Shown: piece after piece, positions 36,179 to 46,586 of the stretch
How positions within the stretch are numbered: the first letter of the stretch is position 1
How the letters are laid out: each line of letters starts with the position of its first letter
From: G963676655 sp963678305
Lineage (GTDB): Bacteria; Verrucomicrobiota; Lentisphaeria; Victivallales; Victivallaceae
Reading direction: 5' to 3'
Length of the DNA: 64,000 nt
Assembly: GCA_963678305.2 (NCBI GenBank)
Contig: CAXXVV010000002.1
Span: 62,001 to 126,000 of the forward strand
Translations under genes and position numbers: made by a program
The notes under the pieces: model-generated
The model's input: only the letters and a program-made list of their open reading frames with translations
Told to the model about the DNA's origin: nothing
Database searches by the model: none

Positions 36179-36976
36179 TTACAGATATCGACTAACGTTT
36201 ATTTCCGGGCGGCATGACAAGGTACCATCCGGCAAATCCATCATCCGGATATCGATATTATAGATTTTTTTCATATTAGCCGGAGTGATCGTATCCCGCG
36301 GCCGGCCGTCGGCCAGAAGTTTTCTGTTATGGATCAGAACGGTATGGTCGGCGCACATCAACGCGTGTTCCGGAAAATGAGTCGATTTGATGATCGCCAG
36401 ACCGTCATCCGCCAGTGACCTGACGATCTCAAGCAGCCTGACCTGATTTCCGAAATCAAGGCCGTTGACCGGCTCATCCATAACGATGACCGGAGTCTCT
36501 TGTACCAAAGCACGGGCAATCAACACGAGCTGCCGTTCTCCTCCACTAAGCTCGGAATAAATTCTTTCTGCCAGACCGGAAATTCCCATTCTATCCAAAG
36601 CCTCTTCAACCATCTCCCGGTCACGTGCGCCGCGCCGGAAAAAACACCCACGGACCGCTTCTCGCCCCATCGCCACAAGTTCCCGGACCGAATACGGAAA
36701 AGGCGAGGAATGCGCTTGCGGAATATACGCGATCTTCCGGGCCAGTTTGTGCGGGGAATAATCATTTACCAGACGGTTGTCAACGAATATCGAGCCGCGT
36801 TCAGGTCGCAACAAGCCAAGCAGCAGTTTCAACAACGTGGTCTTACCGCAGCCGTTAGCCCCCATCACCGCAGTGACTTCGCCCGCAGCAGCCGAGAAGC
36901 TGACATCATCGAGGACATAATCCCGACGATATCTGAAGCCCAGATTTTCTACCCTGACTATTCTGTTATTCACCAT
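36179..36976 (-). CDS. ABC transporter ATP-binding protein, iron/cobalamin uptake type
   Basis: This 265-residue ATPase has Walker A GANGCGKTTLLKLL, signature LSGGERQLVLIARAL, Walker B PVIVMDEPVNGLD and switch His in KSTHFPEH. It is closest in layout to FecE/FhuC/BtuD. Its start overlaps the permease stop by 7 bases. It energises import of a siderophore, heme or corrinoid across the inner membrane. Confidence 0.93.
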   Translation of the reverse strand: MVNNRIVRVENLGFRYRRDYVLDDVSFSAAAGEVTAVMGANGCGKTTLLKLLLGLLRPERGSIFVDNRLVNDYSPHKLARKIAYIPQAHSSPFPYSVRELVAMGREAVRGCFFRRGARDREMVEEALDRMGISGLAERIYSELSGGERQLVLIARALVQETPVIVMDEPVNGLDFGNQVRLLEIVRSLADDGLAIIKSTHFPEHALMCADHTVLIHNRKLLADGRPRDTITPANMKKIYNIDIRMMDLPDGTLSCRPEINVSRYL

Positions 36977-37956
36977 TTCATCTTAGCCCTTTTCAGACAG
37001 AATGCGAAAAACGGAATCCCGAACAGCGATGTCGTAATCCCCAGCGGCAGTTCAACCGGCAGCAGCAGTCTGGATAAATTATCGGCCAGCAACAGCAAAA
37101 GCGCCCCTACAACCGCACTCAGCGGAATCAAAAAACGATTATCCGGCCCGATCAGCATCCGACCGATATGCGGCGTCAGCAAACCTATCCAGGCAATAAT
37201 GCCGGATATGCTGACGGCTCCGACACATGTCATGGTCGCGGCAATAATGACAACTGTCCGGATCAGGCGCGGATTGACGCCCATGGTCCTGGCTTCGTCG
37301 TCTCCCATGCTGAGCAGATTCAATTTCCTGCCGCAAAGACACATAACAATAATCCCGATAATTATCAGAGGTGCGACCGCTGCCATCGCGCCCGGATCAA
37401 TCATAGTCAAACTGCCCATCAGCCAGTAAGTTATCGCCGGCAGTTCGTCCGCCGGATCGGCCAGATACTTGACCGCGGAGAGCAGCGCCGTAAACATCGA
37501 ACCGGTGATGATTCCTCCAAGGATCAGCATCAGCACCCGGTTGCCGCCGTAAAATCTGGCGATACATACCGACGTCGCCGCCGCCATAATACCGAATCCG
37601 AACGCCATAATCTGAACGCTGAACCAGCTCCCTGAAATCAGCATCCCGACCGCCGCGCCGAAACCGGCACCGGAAAGTACGCCAAGAATTCCCGGAGAAA
37701 CAAGCGGATTAACGAACATCGACTGATAGGACGCCCCTGACGCGGCCATCGCTGCCCCGACCAGCATGGCGGCGGCTATTCGCGGAAATCTTACTTCAAA
37801 CAGAACGGTGTGAACAATTCCGGATTTCTGGCTCCCGGTCAACGCCCCGTAAATTTCATGCAGCGGCATCGGGTAACGACCAAGCAGAATTGAGCCGACG
37901 CCAATTAACGCCAACAGCAGGGGCATTCCCCCGATTATGAAAAGTTTTTTATACAA
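36970..37956 (-). CDS. FecCD/BtuC-family ABC permease
   Basis: This 328-residue integral membrane protein has about ten helices and hallmarks of the FecCD family: LGRYPMPLHEIYGAL, VRFPRIAAAMLVGAAMAASGASYQSMFVNPLVSPGILG and SGIIAWIGLLTPHIGRML. It forms the channel of the importer with its neighbours. Confidence 0.94.
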   Translation of the reverse strand: MYKKLFIIGGMPLLLALIGVGSILLGRYPMPLHEIYGALTGSQKSGIVHTVLFEVRFPRIAAAMLVGAAMAASGASYQSMFVNPLVSPGILGVLSGAGFGAAVGMLISGSWFSVQIMAFGFGIMAAATSVCIARFYGGNRVLMLILGGIITGSMFTALLSAVKYLADPADELPAITYWLMGSLTMIDPGAMAAVAPLIIIGIIVMCLCGRKLNLLSMGDDEARTMGVNPRLIRTVVIIAATMTCVGAVSISGIIAWIGLLTPHIGRMLIGPDNRFLIPLSAVVGALLLLLADNLSRLLLPVELPLGITTSLFGIPFFAFCLKRAKMKW

Positions 37957-37976
37957 TGTTCAGCATCCTTCATCAA

Positions 37977-39020
37977 TCATTTTGCCGTAACAAAATTATT
38001 CAACTCCACCTCGGTCAATTCGCAACGATAGAAGCTCTTGTAAAATAACCGCACATATTTTTTAAGTTCCGTCGTGGATATCGCGGAACTGTCCAGAAGC
38101 CCCGCCAGCCACAAAGTTCCAAGCAGCCGCGGAAAAGACGGCGGCCGATTTATCCAACTAATCGGCTGCAGCGGAATCTGATAGACCCGATGTTTTTTCA
38201 CGGCCGACAAAGAACTCCAGGCCTGATTTTTTTTGATGTATTCACCGGTCTGGCGGGAATTGACTATTATCACGTCCGGATCGATTTTCAGCAGATATTC
38301 AAAATTGACCGTTACCCGCCGGTTTTTCTTTTGCCGCCCGTTGAACGATCCTTTCAAATCAATTGCGTTCACTCCACCGGCCAAATATATAGCTTCCATT
38401 TCCGGACTGCGGCCCGAATAGGAACTCAACCCGTCAGTGCCAGATGCATAATATACTTTTTTTCCGTTTTTGCTGATTTTGGATATGCGTTTTAAAAACT
38501 CCCGGGTTGTCGCAGCCAGTTCATGTCCCCGTTCTTCCCGGCCAATCACCCGTCCAATGAAAGCAAACGATTCCGGCAGCTTATCCAGACGGTGGATATC
38601 GGCATAAAGCAGCGGGATATTGTAACGTTTGATGGTATTTTCGATATATTTACCACCGCTTTTGCGTTTATAATCCGGAGCGAAAATAATCTGCGGCCGG
38701 TGTTTCAACAAAGCCTCGATATTGGCCGGTTTACCAAAACCGAGCCAGCCGCCGAGAACATCCTTTGCCTTTATCGCATCGCCAAGATAACGGGACGCTT
38801 CCGGGGCGATCGCTTTGTTCAGCGCGCAAAGTTTGTCCGGAGCCAGCGCGTAAAGGACACAGCTCATGGCATAGGAGGTCGCGAATACCCGTTTGACTTC
38901 ATCCCCGGAAGGACATGCAATCTTGCGACCTACCATATCGGTCACGACAACATCTCCGTACAACGGAGTAATGGCCAAAAGCACCGCGTTCATACCGGCT
39001 ATGACTGTTTTATAACACAT
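37977..39020 (-). CDS. periplasmic substrate-binding protein of the iron/cobalamin-type importer
   Basis: This 347-residue protein starts with a hydrophobic export signal (MNAVLLAITPLYGDV) and then the helical-backbone binding-protein fold typical of FepB/BtuF: VVTDMVGRKIACPSGDEVKRVFAT, LGGWLGFGKPANIEALLKHRPQIIFAP and IDPDVIIVNSRQ. It delivers the ligand to the permease encoded 20 bases downstream. No lipobox is obvious. Its start overlaps the preceding small gene by 11 bases. Confidence 0.9.
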   Translation of the reverse strand: MCYKTVIAGMNAVLLAITPLYGDVVVTDMVGRKIACPSGDEVKRVFATSYAMSCVLYALAPDKLCALNKAIAPEASRYLGDAIKAKDVLGGWLGFGKPANIEALLKHRPQIIFAPDYKRKSGGKYIENTIKRYNIPLLYADIHRLDKLPESFAFIGRVIGREERGHELAATTREFLKRISKISKNGKKVYYASGTDGLSSYSGRSPEMEAIYLAGGVNAIDLKGSFNGRQKKNRRVTVNFEYLLKIDPDVIIVNSRQTGEYIKKNQAWSSLSAVKKHRVYQIPLQPISWINRPPSFPRLLGTLWLAGLLDSSAISTTELKKYVRLFYKSFYRCELTEVELNNFVTAK

Positions 39021-39462
39021 TAATCAACCTGGGCTTTCGGTCCTCCACAACATACCGGAAAGTCACATTGCCGCCTTCGACAACATTGCATTTGACGTCC
39101 CAGTAATAAGAGGTCCCGTGATCGCCGCAGTCTTCAACCTTGAACCGGCTGACCTGAGCGAACTTGATCTCTTTTTTAGAAATACGCGCAAGACGCTTCC
39201 GGATCAAACTATTCAAACACTCGGCACAGTCAACGTGTTTTGTCAAAACCTCGTCGATATTGCCTTTTATGATCGACTTGTTCAAAACACAGACTTCGGA
39301 CTTGAAATACTTGGCTCTGGCCCCGTTTTCAATCTCTCCTTTCTTGACCTCTCGTAATTTGACCGCTGTCTCATGTTTCGGTTTATCGTTGCGCAAAAAG
39401 AACGCGTTCACGGCAACCGCCGTGACAATTAAAATACCGGGTAAAACCACTTTCTTATTCAT
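39010..39462 (-). CDS. unknown membrane-anchored protein at the head of the importer operon
   Basis: This 150-residue protein starts with a single hydrophobic helix (VVLPGILIVTAVAVNAFFL), probably an uncleaved anchor. A basic domain with four cysteines follows (SEVCVLN, VDCAEC, EDCGDHG and KCNV). I do not recognise it. Its 3' end overlaps the binding-protein gene by 11 bases, so it is coupled to the metal/siderophore importer and may be an accessory lipoprotein-like or redox component. Confidence 0.7.
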   Translation of the reverse strand: MNKKVVLPGILIVTAVAVNAFFLRNDKPKHETAVKLREVKKGEIENGARAKYFKSEVCVLNKSIIKGNIDEVLTKHVDCAECLNSLIRKRLARISKKEIKFAQVSRFKVEDCGDHGTSYYWDVKCNVVEGGNVTFRYVVEDRKPRLINVL

Positions 39463-39525
39463 TATATTATTTCCTCTTTATATTTTCATGAACATCCAAC
39501 ATTTAACATTTAGCTTAGAATTACA

Positions 39526-40443
<918 letters not shown>

Positions 40444-41423
40444 TTTTATCACTTTTTTCTCTTCTATCCATGCTATACAACAATTCGTTATCTTCGGATA
40501 ACTGCCTGCATTACATATCATTTTATCAGCCCACTCATAATTCATTTATCAACTTTTACTGTTCAACCGATAAGCACCTCCATAATTTGTGAAACGGTTG
40601 ATTTCAGTCAAGCATTGACCATGCCAATTAGCCTTTTTAACGCTTGAAAGAATGACCATGATGTCTATTGTAAAATAGCGGTCATTATATAACTACAGCA
40701 CCGACAACATATTAACGAACAAAAAAAATGTTTGTTCATTATTATGACTTCCGCAAGGTCAGCCAACAGCAAAATTGCAATTACGTAAATCTATACACTT
40801 TTGTAATAATCTGACTATAGTGAACCAATGCCGGCAGCCGGGTAAATTATTGTAATTTGGATATTTTCCACGTAAAAACCTTAATTCACAAAAAATATTC
40901 ATTTTATTTCTTTTTCATTTTGAACAGTCAAAAATTTCTAACACATCATGGAAAACACATTGAATTACATATTGGGGATTATATACATTTGGGTGTTTTT
41001 ATCCAAGGCGACAGAGAAAAACGAAGTTCTTATACACTTTGTAACATGAGCATTTTCAGGATTAATGGAGTCGCAGGACGCGATCCGGCGCAGCGGTCAT
41101 GCTGCTCTTTCCTCGTTTATTAATAAGTTTTAGATCATAATTATCTATAGCAGGATAACCGCAGTATTTGAACATAAATCGATGTCTGTGATGTTATAGA
41201 AAAATAAGCTTGACCGCTTATGTGTCGCAACTTTATTTGCAATGACTGGTATTGCGGAATATATTTAATTGAGGAATTCAAGGGAAAATTTTAAATCTAT
41301 TTTATCATATCAAAAAAGCAATCCAATGGGTATTCTCAGTGGTATTCATGACTTTTTCGAAATCAAAACATCATTTTATATGGGATTAGCCCCCAAAGAT
41401 GGATAACTTAAGAGGAATATATT
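40444..41423. other. 980-base non-coding region
   Basis: This AT-rich stretch has no credible gene; a short frame at 40857-41123 has no family signal. It contains a perfect inverted repeat GAACAAA (40717-40723) / TTTGTTC (40731-40737) upstream of the pseudopilin gene. It also has two similar CTTATACACTTTGTAA-like segments (near 40790 and 41030) and copy B of the 99-bp repeat. Confidence 0.6.
41123..41221 (-). repeat. 99-bp dispersed repeat, copy B (inverted)
   Basis: It is the reverse-complement partner of 33144-33242 with 10 mismatches in 99 positions and no gap. On this strand the hairpin reads ATAAGC-TTGACC-GCTTAT at its right end. Confidence 0.85.
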
Positions 41424-41759
41424 ATGGCAACGTTTGATGATTTTCTGAAGCTTGATATTCGTGTCGGGGAAATTGTAGAGGTCGAAGATTTTCCTAAAGC
41501 AAAAAATCCATCATATAAATTACAAATAGACTTTGGATTTGATGTCGGCATTAAGGCGTCATCCGCTCAAATAACAAATTATCCCAAAGAGGATTTAATT
41601 GGAAAACAAATATTGGGAGTTATAAATTTTCCCCCCAGAAATATCGCCGGTTTTATGTCGGAAGTTTTGGTGTTAGGAGTCCCCTCAAGGGAAAATGAAA
41701 AACAAGTTTCATTACTTTCTCCAAGTAAAAAAGCAGTTCTGGGCAGTAAGGTATATTGA
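41424..41759 (+). CDS. csaA: CsaA-like tRNA-binding-domain protein
   Basis: This 111-residue protein is a single OB-fold tRNA-binding domain: DDFLKLDIRVGEIVEVEDFPKAKNPSYKLQIDFG, then AQITNYPKEDLIGKQILGVINFPPRNIAGFMSEVLVLG. It fits CsaA, described as a chaperone-like or tRNA-binding homodimer. AAGAGGA precedes the start. It stands alone among long intergenic stretches. Confidence 0.92.
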   Translation: MATFDDFLKLDIRVGEIVEVEDFPKAKNPSYKLQIDFGFDVGIKASSAQITNYPKEDLIGKQILGVINFPPRNIAGFMSEVLVLGVPSRENEKQVSLLSPSKKAVLGSKVY

Positions 41760-42089
41760 TTCAGCAATATAAGCGAGGGGGACAAAACTTAATTTTCCGG
41801 GGATAAAAAGAGTCATTATTCTGTCAAAAATGACATGATAAATATGACAAACCGGTAAAAACGATAAGTGGTCAATCCGAGTTATTTGAAAATCAGAAAA
41901 GCATAGACCTTTCATCAAGCCGCACTCCAAAATTGCCAGCGACATAATTGGTATATATGCAATTTATGCTTCTCTGATTGAATTATTCATACGAAAACAG
42001 CGGGAAGTGGCTATTTTTACGACAAACGCTTGAATATAAGCATAACAAAAGACATAGAAAAAAGAGAACGAAATGAGAGGAAATGTGAA
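41760..42089. other. intergenic region without recognised feature
   Basis: About 330 AT-rich bases between csaA and the next gene. I see no gene, strong promoter or hairpin. Confidence 0.5.
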
Positions 42090-43070
42090 ATGCGAATAAC
42101 ACTTAAATTATTAACATTCATATTGCAGTTAGTAATAGTAAAAACAGAGCTATGCGCACAACAAAAAAAAGAAGTTGACAAGGGATTTATAGCAAGGCAA
42201 AACGAAAAAAATAAGCAGTTAGAAGAAGAAAAAAAAATAAATGCCTCGAATGGTATTAATGTTTCAGGAGTTATTGTTGATGAAAATGGAAAGCCTCTTG
42301 ACGATGTTGTAATGAATATTCGTTTTTCTCGTCTAAATTTGAAAAAATGGGGAACTACAGATTATAAGAAAAAGGTTACAACAAAAAGTAAATTTATCCT
42401 TAAACAAGCTGGGTATTCGTTCCTAATGATAGATTTTCGCAAAGAAGGATATTTTCCAGTACGAAAGAAGTATTCACTTTATAAACGATCTAAATATCGC
42501 AAAAATAATTCTTTTTCAAAGAATAACGAGAAGGTTGTTATGCGAAAAATTGGGAAAAAAGCAAAGTTAATAAAATTCGATAAAAAATTAAAATATAATT
42601 TTATAAATAAAACTCAAACCATATGCAATATGTCAAGCTTCGCATATATCAAATGTTCAGCGGATGAAAAAAATAAATATTCTAACTATATCTGTCTTGA
42701 TTTTGAGAGGGATCAGGATGAAAAGGTATTGACAAGGAAAAATCTTCATGGAGAATTAATCCCAACAACTCTAATTATAAGATATGTTTCGGATTCTATT
42801 GATGATGGTTTCATAATAAAAGGAGAACAAAAGGATATTACTTATTTAACTCAAGCTCCTGATGCTAATTATAACACGAAAGAAATAAAAGTTCCATATA
42901 ATGTAGAACGTATTTATTTTTACTATAAAAATGGAGGTAGCTATGGGAAGGGGTTTGTGGGATATGCTTACACGGCATTCAAAGAAAGCCGTGTAGTTCT
43001 TTTCTTAATGCAAAATATCGAAACGAATCCCCAAGAAAAACTTAACCTTAGATCTGATAAACGTTTGTGA
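42090..43070 (+). CDS. exported lysine-rich protein with carboxypeptidase-regulatory-like domain
   Basis: The ATG at 42090 is chosen because GAGAGG lies about nine bases upstream and it yields a signal peptide (MRITLKLLTFILQLVIVKTELCA); the frame opens earlier at 42030. The mature protein has a charged helical linker and then a beta-sandwich resembling CarboxypepD_reg (VSGVIVDENGKPLDDVVMNI, FILKQAGYSFLMIDFRKEGYFPVRKK). The C-terminal part is beta-rich and unrecognised. About 326 residues. The gene is clearly richer in A and T than its neighbours and very rich in lysine and asparagine, which suggests horizontal acquisition. Confidence 0.65.
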   Translation: MRITLKLLTFILQLVIVKTELCAQQKKEVDKGFIARQNEKNKQLEEEKKINASNGINVSGVIVDENGKPLDDVVMNIRFSRLNLKKWGTTDYKKKVTTKSKFILKQAGYSFLMIDFRKEGYFPVRKKYSLYKRSKYRKNNSFSKNNEKVVMRKIGKKAKLIKFDKKLKYNFINKTQTICNMSSFAYIKCSADEKNKYSNYICLDFERDQDEKVLTRKNLHGELIPTTLIIRYVSDSIDDGFIIKGEQKDITYLTQAPDANYNTKEIKVPYNVERIYFYYKNGGSYGKGFVGYAYTAFKESRVVLFLMQNIETNPQEKLNLRSDKRL

Positions 43071-43243
43071 TAAATTATAATGGTTCTTTTGGTAATAAGT
43101 TCATAATCTGTAATTGATCCAATGTGATATATATTGTTGTCGATCTTGATACTTTGCTTGATTTATCTCCGAATGGAATGTAATTTTAATGAGAAGCAGA
43201 ATACGACCCAAAACGGATAATAAGGAATCGGGCTGTCGGGAAA

Positions 43244-43921
43244 ATGAGAATATTGGTTATAGAAGACGACCGGAAAACGTCAGACTTCATTGTCAAGGGA
43301 TTAAAGGAATCCGGCTTCGCGGTGGACAGCGCCGACAACGGCCGGGACGGGCTGGTCCAGGCTGCGGCTTATGATTACGATCTGCTGGTTGTCGATCTGA
43401 TGCTGCCGGGCATCGGCGGACTCGATATTATTGAATCGATCAGAAAAGAAAAAGCGAATCTTCCAATCATCATTCTAAGCGCCAAGCACTCCACTGATGA
43501 CAAGATCAAAGGCCTGAATCTCGGCGCGGATGACTATTTGACCAAGCCTTTTGCGTTCAATGAACTGCTGGCGCGAATCCATGCCCTGCTCCGGCGCAGC
43601 AGCAGCGTCAGCGATGCAACCACGCTTGCTTTCCGTGATCTGGAAATCAATCTGCTTACCCGGGAAGTCTGGCGCGGCGGAAAATCGATCGAACTTCAGC
43701 AAAAGGAATTTGCCTTGCTTGAATATATGCTCAGGAATCGCCAAAGGGTTATTACCAGAACCATGATCCTGGAACACGTCTGGGACATGAATTTCGATCC
43801 TTCCACCAACATTGTCGATGTCCTGGTCTGCCGTTTGCGTGAAAAGATTGACAAGGACTGCAAGGAAAAATTAATACATACCGTCAGGGGCGCAGGATAT
43901 GTTCTCAAAGCATCGGATTAA
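43244..43921 (+). CDS. OmpR/PhoB-family response regulator
   Basis: This 225-residue regulator has a receiver domain (RILVIEDDRKTSDF with acidic residues; phosphoacceptor Asp in LLVVDLMLPG; Lys in LTKPFAFNELL). A winged-helix DNA-binding domain follows (ITRTMILEHVWDMNFDPSTNIVDVLVCRLREKID). It resembles CusR/CopR-type regulators. It overlaps the kinase gene by 23 bases. No obvious target gene is adjacent. Confidence 0.94.
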   Translation: MRILVIEDDRKTSDFIVKGLKESGFAVDSADNGRDGLVQAAAYDYDLLVVDLMLPGIGGLDIIESIRKEKANLPIIILSAKHSTDDKIKGLNLGADDYLTKPFAFNELLARIHALLRRSSSVSDATTLAFRDLEINLLTREVWRGGKSIELQQKEFALLEYMLRNRQRVITRTMILEHVWDMNFDPSTNIVDVLVCRLREKIDKDCKEKLIHTVRGAGYVLKASD

Positions 43922-45299
43922 ATTTTTTCACACCATCAGTTTCAGGCTGATCTTCTGGTATGCCGTGATCTTCTCCGGATCGTGCCTGATCCTCTTTTTT
44001 ATTGTCTACAGCCACCTGAAGAGTCAATCCATCGGCAATGTCGATGAAGATATGCTTGAAACCGTGCGCGAGCTGAAAGAGATGGTTGAACAAAACGGTC
44101 TGGACAGCGCTTTCAAGCACATGCAGATTGAATCTGAAATATCCGATCAGCGCGATAAGTTTTTCAGGGCTTTTTTCAGCGACGGGAAAGCGTCGCGGGA
44201 ATTCAGTCAGGGCTTATGGAAGGAACTGAGCGTCAACCAGCCCCTCCTGAAAACGGCCGAACGCAGCAAGCGGCCTGAATTTGAAACGATCCAGATCCCG
44301 GGGCATACCAGAATGGGCCGGATACTGTACGTGCAACTTAACAAAGACATAACGCTCCAGATGGGATATTCCCTGAGCAACGAATGGCGGGTTCTGCGCC
44401 GCACCCGGCAACTGTTTATCCAGATCCTTTTTTTCGTGGTAATCCCGCTGTCAACCATCATTGGCTGGCTGATGGCTAAACATGCCCTGCGGGAAGTGAG
44501 ACAGCTTGAAGCGGTTGCTCTGGACATAACAGAGGGAAAACTGGACCAACGCATGCCGGTTTCATCTCACCCGACCGAGGTAACCCGGCTTTCAATGACT
44601 TTCAATGATATGATTGACCGTATTCAACTGCTTCTGAAAGAGGAAAAAGAGATTACCGACAATATTGCTCACGATCTGCGTTCGCCGCTGACCCGTTTAA
44701 AAGGCGAGGTCGAAGTCGCATTAAGCGGCGAAAGGTCCGGCGAAGAATACCGCGGAAACCTCGAATCCGTATTGGAAGAAGTCAATAATCTGCAAAAAAT
44801 GGTTGACAACCTGCTGGACATCTCATCGGTGGATTTCGCGGTCCCCGCCGAACGTAAAAGAACCGACTTGTGCAAATTTATGGCTGATCTAATCGAGATT
44901 TTTAATTACGGCGCGGAGGAAAAAGGGATAACCATTAATCTTGACTGTTCCGGCAACCTGCCGATAAATATCGCCCCCTCGTACATGCAGCGGGCAATCG
45001 CCAATCTGCTGGATAACGCCATCAAGTATTCACATCAGGACGGCGTAATCAGCATTTCTTTCAAAGCATTAAACGGCCGGGTAAAAATCAGAATAGCCGA
45101 CAACGGCATCGGGATTTCGTCCCAGGATAAAACTAAGATTTTCAACCGGTTTTTCAGAGCGGAAAACAGCCGTTCCCAACCGGGCAACGGACTCGGTCTG
45201 GCTCTGGCCCAGGCAATCGTCAAAAGCCACGGCGGCTCCATCACGGTCGAATCGGAACTCGATCGCGGTACGACCTTTATTATTGACCTTCCCCAATAA
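43899..45299 (+). CDS. sensor histidine kinase
   Basis: This 466-residue membrane kinase has a first helix at residues about 15-35 (LIFWYAVIFSGSCLILFFIV), an external region to about 165, a second helix (FIQILFFVVIPLSTIIGWLM) and a HAMP linker. The H-box is DNIAHDLRSPLTRLK. The ATPase domain has N-box NLLDNAIKYS, G1 ADNGIGIS, F-box FNRFFRAE and G2 GNGLGLALA. It is of the CusS-type HPK. The partner regulator is encoded immediately upstream. Confidence 0.94.
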   Translation: MFSKHRIKFFHTISFRLIFWYAVIFSGSCLILFFIVYSHLKSQSIGNVDEDMLETVRELKEMVEQNGLDSAFKHMQIESEISDQRDKFFRAFFSDGKASREFSQGLWKELSVNQPLLKTAERSKRPEFETIQIPGHTRMGRILYVQLNKDITLQMGYSLSNEWRVLRRTRQLFIQILFFVVIPLSTIIGWLMAKHALREVRQLEAVALDITEGKLDQRMPVSSHPTEVTRLSMTFNDMIDRIQLLLKEEKEITDNIAHDLRSPLTRLKGEVEVALSGERSGEEYRGNLESVLEEVNNLQKMVDNLLDISSVDFAVPAERKRTDLCKFMADLIEIFNYGAEEKGITINLDCSGNLPINIAPSYMQRAIANLLDNAIKYSHQDGVISISFKALNGRVKIRIADNGIGISSQDKTKIFNRFFRAENSRSQPGNGLGLALAQAIVKSHGGSITVESELDRGTTFIIDLPQ

Positions 45300-45452
45300 T
45301 CAAATCTTCTCATATTTATTAACTGTCGCTTACAATCAAGCGGGAGCGAGTCCAGTTTTGCATGATTTGTGCTGATCTTTGCAGGCTCTCTCTTGCTTTT
45401 TTTAATTTTTTTTTCATTCTGCTGTTGATTATTTCGCGGAAACCATTATTAT

Positions 45453-45470
45453 AATTTGTATATACAAATT
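45453..45470. promoter_or_regulatory. 18-bp palindrome upstream of the GntR gene
   Basis: AATTTGTATATACAAATT is a perfect palindrome ending 20 bases before the start codon of the GntR gene. It overlaps a TATAAT at 45450-45455 (weak TTGATT 19 bases upstream). It is likely the autoregulatory operator. Confidence 0.75.
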
Positions 45471-45489
45471 TTATTTTATCAGGAAAACC

Positions 45490-46557
45490 ATGTTACAGGA
45501 AGTTATAAAAAGTTCAACCAAACATCAAGTGCTGGTCAAAAAATTATGTGATCTGGCATTGACCAGGCCGCCCGAAGGGCTATTTCCGACTGAAGCGGCA
45601 ATATGCCGCGATTTCTCCGTATCGCGGATGACTGCACGCAAAGCGGTTGACGAGCTGGTAAGAAAAGGACTTTTGTACCGGGTACAGGGCAGCGGCACCT
45701 ACGTCACGCCTCATAAACATAAACAACGCAGTATCAAATACCTCCTGCCGGTTCCGGATTTTATAGAAATGAATCCATTTCGGCGAAAAATTAATCAGGA
45801 CTGTGTGAATGAACTGACTAATTCCGCCATTAAAAACAATTGCAAAGTTGAGCTTCTCCCGGTATCGTACACAAACGAATTTGGTGACATATCAGGTTTG
45901 AAAACAATAGATTTTGTGCCGGGTGATCCGGTGATCATTTCCAGTCCGTGGTTCGCTCCGGCCTTCGAGTTTTTGCTGGAAAAGGGTTGCCGCTGCATCT
46001 TTCTGGAAGATTCTTTCCTGAGGTTGGAATATCGCCATTTACTGAAAGAGATGTATCATCTTCAAGTTGATATGGAACAGGCGGTTGTCGATGCAATCAA
46101 GCTTCTGTTTGAACGCGGGCGCAGGCGCATCGCAGTGCTCAAGTATCGTTTCCACGAGGATTATACTATTCACCCGTTCTATAAAGGCTATATCAGGGGG
46201 ATTGAGGAATGTTCGTTACCGGTTATCCCTGAAATGTATCTTGCCTCATGGCCTGAAGAGGACTTCAATTCCAGCATTGCATTGCTATATGAAAAATATA
46301 AATTCGATGCATTATTGGGATATGATTCGGACGCAGATAAGCTTACCCGGATAATTGACAATCTGGGTCTGAAAATTCCAGAAGATTTTTCATTTATCAA
46401 TTGTTTTACTAATTTCTCTCAAGATAATAAGACCAGTTTTTTTAAATTTCCTCATGATGTTATGATGAAAAGATCAGTCGAAATTTCTCTGGCGGAAAAC
46501 TTCACTCCGCAAAAAGAGATTTTTAACGCTGAGATTATAGATAAAGGTTCGATATAA
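45490..46557 (+). CDS. GntR-type regulator with LacI-like sugar-binding domain
   Basis: This 355-residue regulator has a GntR winged helix at residues about 10-75 (PPEGLFPTEAAICRDFSVSRMTARKAVDELVRKGLLYRVQGSGTYV). A type 1 binding-protein-like effector domain follows (ELTNSAIKNNCKVELLPV, AIKLLFERGRRRIAVLK, FDALLGYDSDADKLTRI). It leads a module with a pseudopilin and secreted carbohydrate-active proteins (46587-51071), which it probably controls. Confidence 0.88.
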   Translation: MLQEVIKSSTKHQVLVKKLCDLALTRPPEGLFPTEAAICRDFSVSRMTARKAVDELVRKGLLYRVQGSGTYVTPHKHKQRSIKYLLPVPDFIEMNPFRRKINQDCVNELTNSAIKNNCKVELLPVSYTNEFGDISGLKTIDFVPGDPVIISSPWFAPAFEFLLEKGCRCIFLEDSFLRLEYRHLLKEMYHLQVDMEQAVVDAIKLLFERGRRRIAVLKYRFHEDYTIHPFYKGYIRGIEECSLPVIPEMYLASWPEEDFNSSIALLYEKYKFDALLGYDSDADKLTRIIDNLGLKIPEDFSFINCFTNFSQDNKTSFFKFPHDVMMKRSVEISLAENFTPQKEIFNAEIIDKGSI

Positions 46558-46586
46558 AACAAAAAATAAGGAAAGGATTTTGAAGG

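Noticed and set aside
40857..41123. 88-residue open frame in the long non-coding region
   Set aside because: No clear ribosome site, atypical composition, no family motif, and it runs up to repeat copy B.
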